A DNA stretch of 64,000 bases from NCBI RefSeq assembly GCF_009689005.1, contig NZ_AP021879.1:2790001-2854000 (forward strand). The letters run 5' to 3'. Source of the DNA: Desulfosarcina ovata subsp. ovata (GTDB lineage: Bacteria > Desulfobacterota > Desulfobacteria > Desulfobacterales > Desulfosarcinaceae). This document shows, in pieces, positions 18,186 through 25,952 of the stretch. Both the position numbers and the translations under genes were made by a program. Under the pieces are notes generated by a model. That model worked only from the letters and a program-made list of their open reading frames with translations, made no database searches and had not been told where the DNA came from. Numbering within the stretch: the stretch's first letter is position 1; every line of letters begins with the position of its first letter.

Positions 18186-18315
18186 TCAGGCATCGGCAAC
18201 GGACAACCCTGCCGCAACACTGGTAAAGCCGGTGTCGATGCTGCCCAGGGCCATCGTCGTCATCGGGTCAAAACGATACGTGGCTGCGAGTTTTTCCCAC
18301 CAGTCGTCCATTGTC

Positions 18316-18981
18316 TTACTCCTGCACTGTAGAGGACATTAAGCGCTCGGCTTCATTGACGCCGGCGACAATATCCGGTGCATACCCGTCCGCGCCGAAT
18401 TTTCTGGCCACGTCCTGTGACATGGGGGCACCGCCAACCATGACTTTTATATCAGGATTCAGGTCTCGGATGCTCTCAATAACCGTAGGCATGACCATCA
18501 TACTGGTCGTCATCAGTGCCGACAGGGCCACGATATCCGGCTGAACCGCTTTCGTCTGCTCAACAAATGTCTGGCAGGAGACATCCTTGCCCAGATCATA
18601 GACGTCCCAGCCCGAAGCGATAAACATGGCCTTGAGCAGATTCTTGCCGATGTCATGGATATCGCCTTCAACGACGCCGATGATAATTTTCCCCGCTTGT
18701 TGCGATTGGTTTTGCGCGTTAAGATGGGGTTTCAGAATATCCAGACCAGCATACAGGGCATCCGAGCAAAGCAGCAGTTCCGGTATGAAATATCTGCCGG
18801 CCTTGTAGTATTCTCCGACCTTAGCCATGCCGGCCGTCAACCCCTGTTTGATCGCGGAAACGGGGTCCAACCCCGCATCAATCACCTTTTTGCAAAGCTG
18901 TTCACTAAGGGCTTCATCATAGTCTATCACGGCCTGGCTCAACTGCTGATACAGCGTTTGATTTTCTTTTAGGTCCACCAT
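18316..18981 (-). CDS. Corrinoid protein of a methyltransferase system (MtaC/MtbC-like)
   Basis: This 221-residue protein has the helical cap domain (about 1-90; LSQAVIDYDEALSEQLCKKV) and a B12-binding Rossmann-like domain. The latter carries the DxHxxG motif (EGDIHDIGKN), whose histidine is the lower axial cobalt ligand, and the MVGGAPMS segment. It carries methyl groups between a substrate:corrinoid methyltransferase and a second methyltransferase. The partner gene starts 4 bp downstream but is split by an IS, so the pathway is probably broken at that step. The substrate-specific methyltransferase is not in view. Confidence 0.93.
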   Translation of the reverse strand: MVDLKENQTLYQQLSQAVIDYDEALSEQLCKKVIDAGLDPVSAIKQGLTAGMAKVGEYYKAGRYFIPELLLCSDALYAGLDILKPHLNAQNQSQQAGKIIIGVVEGDIHDIGKNLLKAMFIASGWDVYDLGKDVSCQTFVEQTKAVQPDIVALSALMTTSMMVMPTVIESIRDLNPDIKVMVGGAPMSQDVARKFGADGYAPDIVAGVNEAERLMSSTVQE

Positions 18982-19189
18982 TCGGGCACCGCCTTAACAT
19001 TTAATCGTCTTAATCTATAGTCAGTGGCATAGCTGTCATTTACCATCTTGTCAATATTCAGACCTGTTTTCAGAAATCATGAATCATCGATTTCATCCTT
19101 CATTTGGCATTTGGGCTTTGGCATTTTCCCGCTTTCGGGAATGGTGCATGTTCAGGAAAGGCTGGTTGTTGATTTTACTTGCGGTTGTC

Positions 19190-19335
19190 CTGCACATCTG
19201 CCTGGACAGGGTTGTCGATCGTGCGCCGCTGATAAAAAGGGCCGTGATCAATTCATCGAAGCTGGCAATGAAGGCGAAAATCGCCGCTGTGAGCAATCCA
19301 GGCCGGATCAGCGGCAGGACGATAGGAATGAAAGG
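19190..19335 (-). pseudogene. Fragment of a PotC-type ABC transporter permease
   Basis: The minus strand reads IVLPLIRPGLLTAAIFAFIA followed by SFDELITALFISGARSTTLS, which matches the conserved cytoplasmic-loop and following helix of spermidine/putrescine-type permeases. Sequence on both sides departs from the family, so only about 50 codons remain. Confidence 0.65.
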
Positions 19336-19435
19336 CAGTTGCCTGTTCGCCTTTGCATCACGCAACATATTGTATTTATTTTGCTCTTGACTTGCCCAGG
19401 GCGGCTCACTATACTTCGTTACAGAAAAAGCGAAA

Positions 19436-19490
19436 ACATACCGCGACGACCGATAACGCAGCCCAAAAACACTATCTTGAATGCTATAGC
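19436..19490. repeat. Partial copy of the 13983-14092 repeat family
   Basis: The stretch beginning CCGCGACGACCGATAACGCA and ending ATCTTGAATGCTATAG nearly equals 14042-14090, with only a few differences. The left half of the element is missing. Confidence 0.65.
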
Positions 19491-19523
19491 TTTTCTGCAG
19501 GAAAGGATGGCAGGGGGGGATTC

Positions 19524-20132
19524 ATGGCCTACGCAAGAAAGTACGAAACCTATGAAGTAAGAGAATTGCTGAAAGGCGCCGAGGGTGTCGTCTCGCCGGT
19601 AACCGGCCAGGATGCCCACTCACGAATACTGCATGCCAAATCGATCCACGGCGGGGAGGGTGTCACCGATACCGATATGCTCGACCGGGTTACTTGGATG
19701 GGAAGTGAAAGCAAAAACGCCTTTAAAAAGCGGGGCGGCAAGACGCTGACTTCCGCCTTCCCGAATCTTATCCTGCAGGGTTCCGCGGCCACCCAGGCGC
19801 TCAATTCGACGGCCGGCCAAAACGGTCTCGCGGTGTTCGACTCTCCGGCGCATACCGGAAAAAAACTGCGTCTCTTTTTGAAGGTGGCGAACATCAAGGA
19901 GCACGGATTTCTGCCGGAGACCACGGCCCCCTCCGTAGTCCTGGCCAAGGGCGGCAAGAAGAAAAATACCTCCAACCTGGGAACCGGCGTGACCACCGGC
20001 GTGGTGATGATCGTCGACCGGGGGATGTCGGAGATCCATATCCAGACTTGTTACCCGAACAGCCAAGTGCCCGCGCAGACCAGCTGGTCGGTTACCGACA
20101 TGGCCACGAAGGTTAAGCTGGCTTCGGGATAG
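19524..20132 (+). CDS. Unidentified 202-residue protein, possibly an RNase-toxin-like fold
   Basis: I do not recognise this protein securely. The ATG at 19524 is chosen because a purine-rich AGGGGGG site precedes it. There is no signal peptide and no TM helix. A conserved-looking set of residues (SRILHAKSIHGGEG near the N-terminus; GVVMIVDRGMSEIHIQTCYP near the C-terminus) resembles the layout of bacterial RNase-A-like/BECR toxin domains, which have an early His and a late hydrophobic strand ending in YP. No immunity-like partner gene is seen. It stands alone between decayed DNA and CRISPR remnants. Confidence 0.5.
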   Translation: MAYARKYETYEVRELLKGAEGVVSPVTGQDAHSRILHAKSIHGGEGVTDTDMLDRVTWMGSESKNAFKKRGGKTLTSAFPNLILQGSAATQALNSTAGQNGLAVFDSPAHTGKKLRLFLKVANIKEHGFLPETTAPSVVLAKGGKKKNTSNLGTGVTTGVVMIVDRGMSEIHIQTCYPNSQVPAQTSWSVTDMATKVKLASG

Positions 20133-20263
20133 GGTTGCCGGGTAGTGCTGTTTTTGTTGGTTACCCTTGATACCCTATCGAAGCCTCAGCCCCATTACAG
20201 ATACTTGTAAAAAGCACAAGCGAGCATATTCCGTACTCTTGATGGTTAAGAGCCCTACTCATG

Positions 20264-20402
20264 GTTCAAGCCTTGTTCTTTTAGAGTGGATGGTTTCAAT
20301 CCTTGTTTTGTTGGATCAGTTTCTTCAACAGAATGTCCTTAACCCCAGTGTATCGTTTGGTCAAAGTTTCAATCCTTGTTTTGTTAGATCGGTTTCTTCA
20401 AG
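20264..20402 (-). CRISPR. Detached, degenerate tail repeats of the main array
   Basis: Two 37-bp repeats at 20293-20329 and 20366-20402 each differ from the main consensus at one or two positions (for example GGATCAG for GGATCGG, and a final G). They are separated by a 36-bp spacer. A third, badly decayed copy starts near 20264 (GTTCAAGCCTTGTTC). They lie 3.4 kb from the main array on the leader-distal side, with an IS21-type element between. Confidence 0.85.
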
Positions 20403-20511
20403 ACGGTTAGCTTCATGGCCCTATCTGAGGACATGGACAGTGTGAGCGGCGGTCTGAAGATGCTGTATTTTCGGCGGTTTGAATTTGCTTAACCATGAGT
20501 TGGCAATTTTA

Positions 20512-20552
20512 GCTGCCGGATCTCTGTATAATGAGCATCCGGCAGCCTTTTT
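20512..20552 (+). terminator. Strong intrinsic terminator
   Basis: GCTGCCGGAT (20512-20521) and ATCCGGCAGC (20537-20546) form a perfect stem followed by CTTTTT. It points along the plus strand, converging on the istB end, and would stop transcription entering the IS21-type operon's 3' end. Confidence 0.8.
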
Positions 20553-20564
20553 ACGCGACATTAA

Positions 20565-21317
20565 TCAATCTATTTGCTCTTTCATGCGATAGCTTTTTCC
20601 TTGGATAAGAATCGTGTCGGCATGATGAAGCAGTCGATCAAGAATGGCTGAGGTCAGCGTGCTGTCGTTGTTGAAGATTTCCGGCCAGTCCTTGAAGGCA
20701 CGATTTGATGTGATAACAATCGGTCCCTGCTCGTAGCGCTGGCTGATGACCTGGAATAGCAGATCCGCGCCGGTTTTATCGATGGGCAAAAATCCAAGCT
20801 CGTCAAGGATCAGCAACGAGGGGCGGATGTATTTTTTCAACTCCTGTTTCATGCGTCCTGCGGCTTGAGCCGCGGAGAGCGTATTGATCACGTCGATGGC
20901 GGTGGCGAACAGGACAGTATATCCCTTAAGGCAGGCCTCGTACCCCAAAGCGGAAGCCAAATGGGTTTTTCCAAGGCCCACGCCACCGAGAAAAATGACA
21001 TTGGCCGACTGCTCGATAAATTGTAGCCTGAACAATTGCTGGACCTGAAGGCGGTTGATTTTTTTCGGCCAGGTCCAGTTGAATGCATCTATGGTTTTGA
21101 TCACGGGGAAGCGTGCCATTTTGATGCGGCGCTGGGTGGATCGGTCTTTTCTCAAAGCCGCTTCCCCGTCGGCCAGTTTTTCCAGGTAGTCCTCGTGGGA
21201 CCAATTGCCTTTGGCGGCTTGTTGGGCCAGTGGGTCATGCTGCTCGCGCATAAACGGCAGCTTCAGGTATTTAAGATTCCGGTCAAGGGGCGGCTCCGGG
21301 AGTTGCTGGTCAGTCAT
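20565..21317 (-). CDS. istB: IS21-family helper ATPase
   Basis: This 250-residue DnaC/IstB-type AAA+ ATPase has Walker A GGVGLGKTH, Walker B LLILDELGFLP and the downstream ITSNRAFKDW segment typical of IstB. IstB oligomers on target DNA recruit and activate IstA. Its start overlaps the istA stop by 4 bp, the normal coupling in IS21. Confidence 0.95.
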   Translation of the reverse strand: MTDQQLPEPPLDRNLKYLKLPFMREQHDPLAQQAAKGNWSHEDYLEKLADGEAALRKDRSTQRRIKMARFPVIKTIDAFNWTWPKKINRLQVQQLFRLQFIEQSANVIFLGGVGLGKTHLASALGYEACLKGYTVLFATAIDVINTLSAAQAAGRMKQELKKYIRPSLLILDELGFLPIDKTGADLLFQVISQRYEQGPIVITSNRAFKDWPEIFNNDSTLTSAILDRLLHHADTILIQGKSYRMKEQID

Positions 21318-22780
21318 GATGTCTCCTTTTCATAAATGCTCAAATCGGGTGATTCCACCGTCAGGTCCAAGAGATCTTCACGGCGGGTCAGGTGCAGGGC
21401 GCCGGGTTGGGGGAGTTGACGGCCTCGTTGTTCGAGCAGGTTGGCGATGTACTCACAGGAAAAAGCCTGGAAGGTAAAGGCGTCCTCCAGGGCTCGGGCG
21501 ACACTGTTAGGATCGTAAATTTCGCTCAAGGCAACGATTTTTTGCACGTGATGATAGGGGTTCATGCGGCGTTGTTCGAGTTTTTGATAGTACTGCGCGG
21601 ATTTGGGCGACAGGGATAAAAACCGCATAACGATTTTCTGTTCACGGGCTTTTTTGCGCCACAGCAAAAGTTGTTTGGGATGATCCGGGTCTTCGATATC
21701 CTCGCGGCGATCATAGCTGCGGATATGGCGGGCAATCAGTTTATTGTCATCGTAAAGGCAAATCCGGTCGGGGTAGGTTTTCAAGGTCAGTTGCCGACCG
21801 GCATACTCGGCCGGCACCGAGTAATGGTTGCCATCAACCGGTACGCGGAACTGGCTCGACGCCCGGACCTGACAGACCGTAGCGATGTCGAAGCGGTTTG
21901 CCGGCAACGGGTTTAAGCAGGAGCGCTCTTTTTCAAAACGTGCAATGGGCTGTTCATTGGTTTTGCCGTGGGTACGTACGTTCGCCACCGTGTCGAGCCA
22001 GTGCCGGGTCGCTGGGTGGATGGCCGAAAAATCGGAGATATCCAATCCGGCCAGAAGGTTCTTTTTTACATAGCCGACACCGTTCTCCACGCGCCCCTTT
22101 TCATTTCCCTTGCCCACGTTGCAAGCTGTGATCGTAAAGCCGTAATGGTTTGCAAAGTCCAGGTATTTGGGATTGAACACCGGCGCCTTTCCCACAATGC
22201 GCTTGAGCACGGCGCTCTTGAGATTGTCGACCATGATTCGTTGGGGAACCTTGCCGAAAAACTCAAAGGCACTTTGATGGCAGCCCAAAAAATGTTCCAT
22301 GGTTTGCGAGACGGTGAACTGCACATACATCAAGCGGCTATAGCAAAGCACCATGACAAAAAAGCTGAGCCGTCTTCGGGTATTGCCGACATTGACGGAA
22401 CCATAGGATCCCCAATCGACCTGGGCGCATTCTCCCGGCGCGAATGATAGCGTGAGAAAGGCGTTTGGTTTGGGCGGCCTTACTTTGCGGACGTAGTCCT
22501 TGACGATGGAATATTGGCCGGTAAAGCCCTGTTCCCGGATGCGTTGAAAGATCTGTGTCGCGGTATAGGGATGGGTTTCGAGCAGGCGGACAATATCCCT
22601 TTTGAAGGGGTCGAGCTTGCTGGGGCGCGGGGTGCCCTGGCGTGGCTTATACTGGGTTTCATTCAGCCATTTTCGGATGGTTCTGACGTCCATGGACAGT
22701 TCACGGGCGATTTGTGGGGCCGTCAATCCGTCGTTTGCGCTCAGATGGTTGATTTTGCAGTAAAGGGCATAATCGATCAT
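21314..22780 (-). CDS. istA: IS21-family transposase
   Basis: This 488-residue protein has an N-terminal helix-turn-helix (TAPQIARELSMDVRTIRKWL) and the integrase core: VDWGSYG for the first Asp, IMVDNLKSAV for the second, and KGNEKGRVENGVGY for the Glu. A C-terminal beta-barrel follows. It is coupled by 4-bp overlaps to a small upstream gene and to istB downstream. It appears intact. Confidence 0.95.
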   Translation of the reverse strand: MIDYALYCKINHLSANDGLTAPQIARELSMDVRTIRKWLNETQYKPRQGTPRPSKLDPFKRDIVRLLETHPYTATQIFQRIREQGFTGQYSIVKDYVRKVRPPKPNAFLTLSFAPGECAQVDWGSYGSVNVGNTRRRLSFFVMVLCYSRLMYVQFTVSQTMEHFLGCHQSAFEFFGKVPQRIMVDNLKSAVLKRIVGKAPVFNPKYLDFANHYGFTITACNVGKGNEKGRVENGVGYVKKNLLAGLDISDFSAIHPATRHWLDTVANVRTHGKTNEQPIARFEKERSCLNPLPANRFDIATVCQVRASSQFRVPVDGNHYSVPAEYAGRQLTLKTYPDRICLYDDNKLIARHIRSYDRREDIEDPDHPKQLLLWRKKAREQKIVMRFLSLSPKSAQYYQKLEQRRMNPYHHVQKIVALSEIYDPNSVARALEDAFTFQAFSCEYIANLLEQRGRQLPQPGALHLTRREDLLDLTVESPDLSIYEKETS

Positions 22781-23154
22781 GACCGACCCTCCGCGATGCG
22801 CTTGAAAATCTGTTCAACCGACTGAAGGCCACCGCTGGTTCTTACCGGCTCGGGGTCGATGGCTAAAACCTGATATAACGGCTTTCGATAGGCAATCAGG
22901 CCGATATCAACCAGTTCGCTGCGAACCCGTATGACCTCCGGTTCGTCCATCCCCAGGCGCTGGGCCAGGGTTCGGTCGGAGTAATAGCTCATACCTTTTG
23001 CATCGGAGACGGTGACCAGGAACAGATACAATGCCGCCGCTTTGTGAGTGCAGCGATCGATATAGTGTTCACTGACCAGGCGGTGATCGAGCCAACTGAA
23101 CTGTTTTGGGACTTTTCGGATACGATCGGGGCAAATTGGGTGCTTGGTTACCAT
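22777..23154 (-). CDS. IS21-associated winged-helix-like accessory protein
   Basis: This 125-residue protein starts at the ATG at 23154 (AAAGGAGG 5 bp upstream). It contains a DNA-binding-like segment (SYYSDRTLAQRLGMDEPEVIRVRSELVDIGLI, a winged-helix pattern) and an N-terminal FSWLDHRLVSEHYIDRCTH motif. Its stop overlaps the istA start by 4 bp, so it is part of the element's operon. Its role in transposition is unknown; regulation of the operon is an obvious possibility. Confidence 0.7.
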   Translation of the reverse strand: MVTKHPICPDRIRKVPKQFSWLDHRLVSEHYIDRCTHKAAALYLFLVTVSDAKGMSYYSDRTLAQRLGMDEPEVIRVRSELVDIGLIAYRKPLYQVLAIDPEPVRTSGGLQSVEQIFKRIAEGRS

Positions 23155-23635
23155 GATGGCCTCCTTTATATTGAGGGTTAAGGATATCGTCGCCAAATTG
23201 TTGCATACGACGGGCGGCCATTGCGATGTCATCTTGTAACGCATACCCGGTTAATTGAGCGATAATTCCAATTAATACAGAGGATTGGCATGTTAAGAGA
23301 TCTTGTAACGCATGGTTTGTAAAATCGGTATTATTGTCTGTATTTTCTGCATGTTGTCGATTTAAGGGATCTTGTAACGCATCGACGCAGGTTTTGGGCT
23401 TTCGGCGCGAGTATCCTGGATTGGTCTCGCGCCACCGCTGAACCCGTTCGACATTATCCGCCCCGCGGAAGTAATCAACGTTCTCTGGTTTTTGGCACCA
23501 CCGTTTCTGGCTATCGGCTTTGCTGGCCTTACGGCACGCGGGTCTGCGACAGTACCTTTGACGTTTTCTGTTTCGCGGGTCAGGAACGAATAACCGATGG
23601 CAATGCCGACATTTTTTCCGCTTTATCCTGGACAT
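23069..23635 (-). CDS. IS21-associated small zinc-binding protein with three 23-residue repeats
   Basis: This 188-residue protein begins at the ATG at 23635 with AGGAGG upstream. Its N-terminus has a likely zinc site (KKCRHCHRLF...YCRRPACRKAS) followed by RWCQKPENVDYFRG. The second half contains ALQD three times at 23-residue spacing, matching direct DNA repeats ATGCGTTACAAGAT about 69 bp apart (minus strand, 23369-23382, 23300-23313, 23231-23244). The 3' end overlaps the next gene in another frame, so the last about 30 residues may be incidental. Function unknown. Confidence 0.6.
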   Translation of the reverse strand: MSRIKRKKCRHCHRLFVPDPRNRKRQRYCRRPACRKASKADSQKRWCQKPENVDYFRGADNVERVQRWRETNPGYSRRKPKTCVDALQDPLNRQHAENTDNNTDFTNHALQDLLTCQSSVLIGIIAQLTGYALQDDIAMAARRMQQFGDDILNPQYKGGHHGNQAPNLPRSYPKSPKTVQLARSPPGQ

Positions 23636-23831
23636 TGGGCACGCTCCTCCTACGTGCCAATGTAACAAAAGTTGGTATTATTTGGGGGCCCGGATTTAGG
23701 CAAGAAAATTGGTGAAGAAAAAGAGAAGAAGATAGGTTTTAAACCTATTGTGGAAGAAAATTAAGGCGGGGATAACCTGACATTTTCAGATCGTCAGGAA
23801 GAAGACAAAATCAGATTATCGCTGGCAGACA

Positions 23832-25952
23832 GTTTCAATCCTTGTTTTGTTGGATCGGTTTCTTCAAGCGGCCCGGTGAGTGCCTTCCAGGGTGGGGATA
23901 CTGAGTTTCAATCCTTGTTTTGTTGGATCGGTTTCTTCAACCAAAGGCGTGAGTCCAACAAGCTTATCGTTGTTGTGTTTCAATCCTTGTTTTGTTGGAT
24001 CGGTTTCTTCAACATGAACCATCGGAGGTGCTACACCATTCCCCATGCTGTTTCAATCCTTGTTTTGTTGGATCGGTTTCTTCAACGAGGCATTCTACAC
24101 CAAAGAGGGGGGAAGAGGATTCGTTTCAATCCTTGTTTTGTTGGATCGGTTTCTTCAAGCCGGATATGTATTCCTGCAATCCGACCGTAATGGGTTTCAA
24201 TCCTTGTTTTGTTGGATCGGTTTCTTCAACACCGGAAGCATTCATTGCTATTGAAACGTCTTTAAGTTTCAATCCTTGTTTTGTTGGATCGGTTTCTTCA
24301 ACCATGTCTTATCTGCGGGCCACACTCCAATCATTTCCAGTTTCAATCCTTGTTTTGTTGGATCGGTTTCTTCAACCCAGGAATATCATCACCGGAGGGA
24401 TACCGCCTGAATGTTTCAATCCTTGTTTTGTTGGATCGGTTTCTTCAACTGGCCTTCAAAACAGTCTCGCCACCCTTTGTCACGTTTCAATCCTTGTTTT
24501 GTTGGATCGGTTTCTTCAACTTTCAACCATATCGGCAGTAAAAACAATATGTGAAGTTTCAATCCTTGTTTTGTTGGATCGGTTTCTTCAACTTCACCGA
24601 AATGACCGAAAAAGTATTTAACGGAAAGTTTCAATCCTTGTTTTGTTGGATCGGTTTCTTCAACAATGGATAGTTGCGGTATCGGAACCCGAGTACAAAG
24701 TTTCAATCCTTGTTTTGTTGGATCGGTTTCTTCAACTCTGGAATCCTATGAGACTCAATTCAATAGGGATGGGTTTCAATCCTTGTTTTGTTGGATCGGT
24801 TTCTTCAACATTTTCTTTCAAGGCGCCCCTGACAGCATCGGTGAGTTTCAATCCTTGTTTTGTTGGATCGGTTTCTTCAACTATGCCGGGAAGATTGGGG
24901 CGGGAAATCCTTGGAGTTTCAATCCTTGTTTTGTTGGATCGGTTTCTTCAACTCTGGAATCCTATGAGACTCAATTCAATAGGGATGGGTTTCAATCCTT
25001 GTTTTGTTGGATCGGTTTCTTCAACTTTTTTCATTTTTACTCCTCAGTTAATCATTCCATGTTTCAATCCTTGTTTTGTTGGATCGGTTTCTTCAACATT
25101 TTGCGCCGTTACTGGCAAGCAGGTTGTTTGGGGTTTCAATCCTTGTTTTGTTGGATCGGTTTCTTCAACTTTTTGCATTTTGGGCAGGGTTGCATGATGT
25201 ATCCTGTTTCAATCCTTGTTTTGTTGGATCGGTTTCTTCAACTGTCATGTGTGATGCCGAATGCGCAAGAGATGCGGAGTTTCAATCCTTGTTTTGTTGG
25301 ATCGGTTTCTTCAACAGACCTTGGAGACCGTTACCGGTTTCCCCAATCGGGTTTCAATCCTTGTTTTGTTGGATCGGTTTCTTCAACACCAAGCTGGTAT
25401 GTGGCCCGAAGAGAAGTACCAAGTTTCAATCCTTGTTTTGTTGGATCGGTTTCTTCAACCCATCATCAGATGCTGTAAAGACTGCGTTGGATCTGTTTCA
25501 ATCCTTGTTTTGTTGGATCGGTTTCTTCAACATGACCGGTGCCGAGGTGGTTTCCGGGGCGGTTAAGTTTCAATCCTTGTTTTGTTGGATCGGTTTCTTC
25601 AACCATTGTTATCAAGGGGGATAGGGTTAAACTGATACCGTTTCAATCCTTGTTTTGTTGGATCGGTTTCTTCAACACTTTTGCTGGATAAACGGTTGAG
25701 AAAAACCTTACCAGTTTCAATCCTTGTTTTGTTGGATCGGTTTCTTCAACCTTTGAATCCTGTAACCCGGTGTAATACAATGCGGGTTTCAATCCTTGTT
25801 TTGTTGGATCGGTTTCTTCAACCCTTATTTGCGGGATGCTGATGGTCGGCCATTGGTACGTTTCAATCCTTGTTTTGTTGGATCGGTTTCTTCAACACCT
25901 CCATGCCAATAACCAGCATTAAAGGCATACCGGTTTCAATCCTTGTTTTGTT
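23832..25952 (-). CRISPR. Main CRISPR array, leader-distal half (29 repeats plus half of a split one)
   Basis: Repeats are 37 bp. Read in the transcribed direction (minus strand) they start GTTGAAGAAACCGATCC and end CAAGGATTGAAAC, the ATTGAAAC tail being the usual 8-nt crRNA handle of type I-B. Spacers are 34-37 bp and the period averages 72.4 bp. The leftmost repeat (23832) and the one at 24123 end in G instead of C, showing decay at the leader-distal end. The last, partial repeat (25933-25952) is interrupted by an IS66-type element and resumes at 27540. Identical or near-identical spacers occur within it (24737-24772 equals 24953-24988). Confidence 0.98.

Larger units (their letters stand above)
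16759..18189 (+). mobile_element. Insertion sequence, 1431 bp, copy 1 (family not assigned)
   Basis: Terminal inverted repeats CTGATTATAACGGATTTTGG (left) and, as its complement, CTGATTATATCGGATTTTGG (right) bound a single transposase gene. A 7-bp duplication GCATCGG flanks it (16752-16758 and 18190-18196). A second copy of the same length with identical protein lies at 35021-36451, flanked by the 8-bp duplication AATAAATG. Identical proteins mean recent transposition. Confidence 0.9.
15818..18311 (-). pseudogene. Uroporphyrinogen-decarboxylase-family corrinoid methyltransferase (MtaA/MtbA-like), split by an IS
   Basis: The 3' part (15818-16758) encodes most of the barrel, including FFHICGEQ and ALGCDLPVFAPVENV, which carry the His and Cys zinc ligands of MtaA/MtbA-type methyltransferases. 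The 5' part (18197-18311, start ATG at 18311) encodes MDDWWEKLAATYRFDPMTTM... to VADA. Removing the IS (16759-18189) and one 7-bp target duplication (GCATCGG) joins SVADA-FKDPEKSFNARLEG in frame, giving about 350 codons, normal for the family. The intact gene lay 4 bp after the corrinoid-protein gene. The pair would have moved a methyl group from an unknown methyl donor via the corrinoid protein. Confidence 0.88.
19000..19523. other. Degraded interval with fragments
   Basis: It holds a fragment of an ABC permease and a partial copy of the dispersed repeat. No intact gene is visible. Confidence 0.6.
20565..23640 (-). mobile_element. IS21-family element with two accessory genes
   Basis: Four overlapping minus-strand genes (zinc-binding ORF, winged-helix ORF, istA, istB) form one operon. 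The exact ends were not resolved; they lie between the detached CRISPR repeats (ending 20402) and the first main-array repeat (23832). The gene order suggests insertion into, or next to, the old tail of the CRISPR array. Confidence 0.75.
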
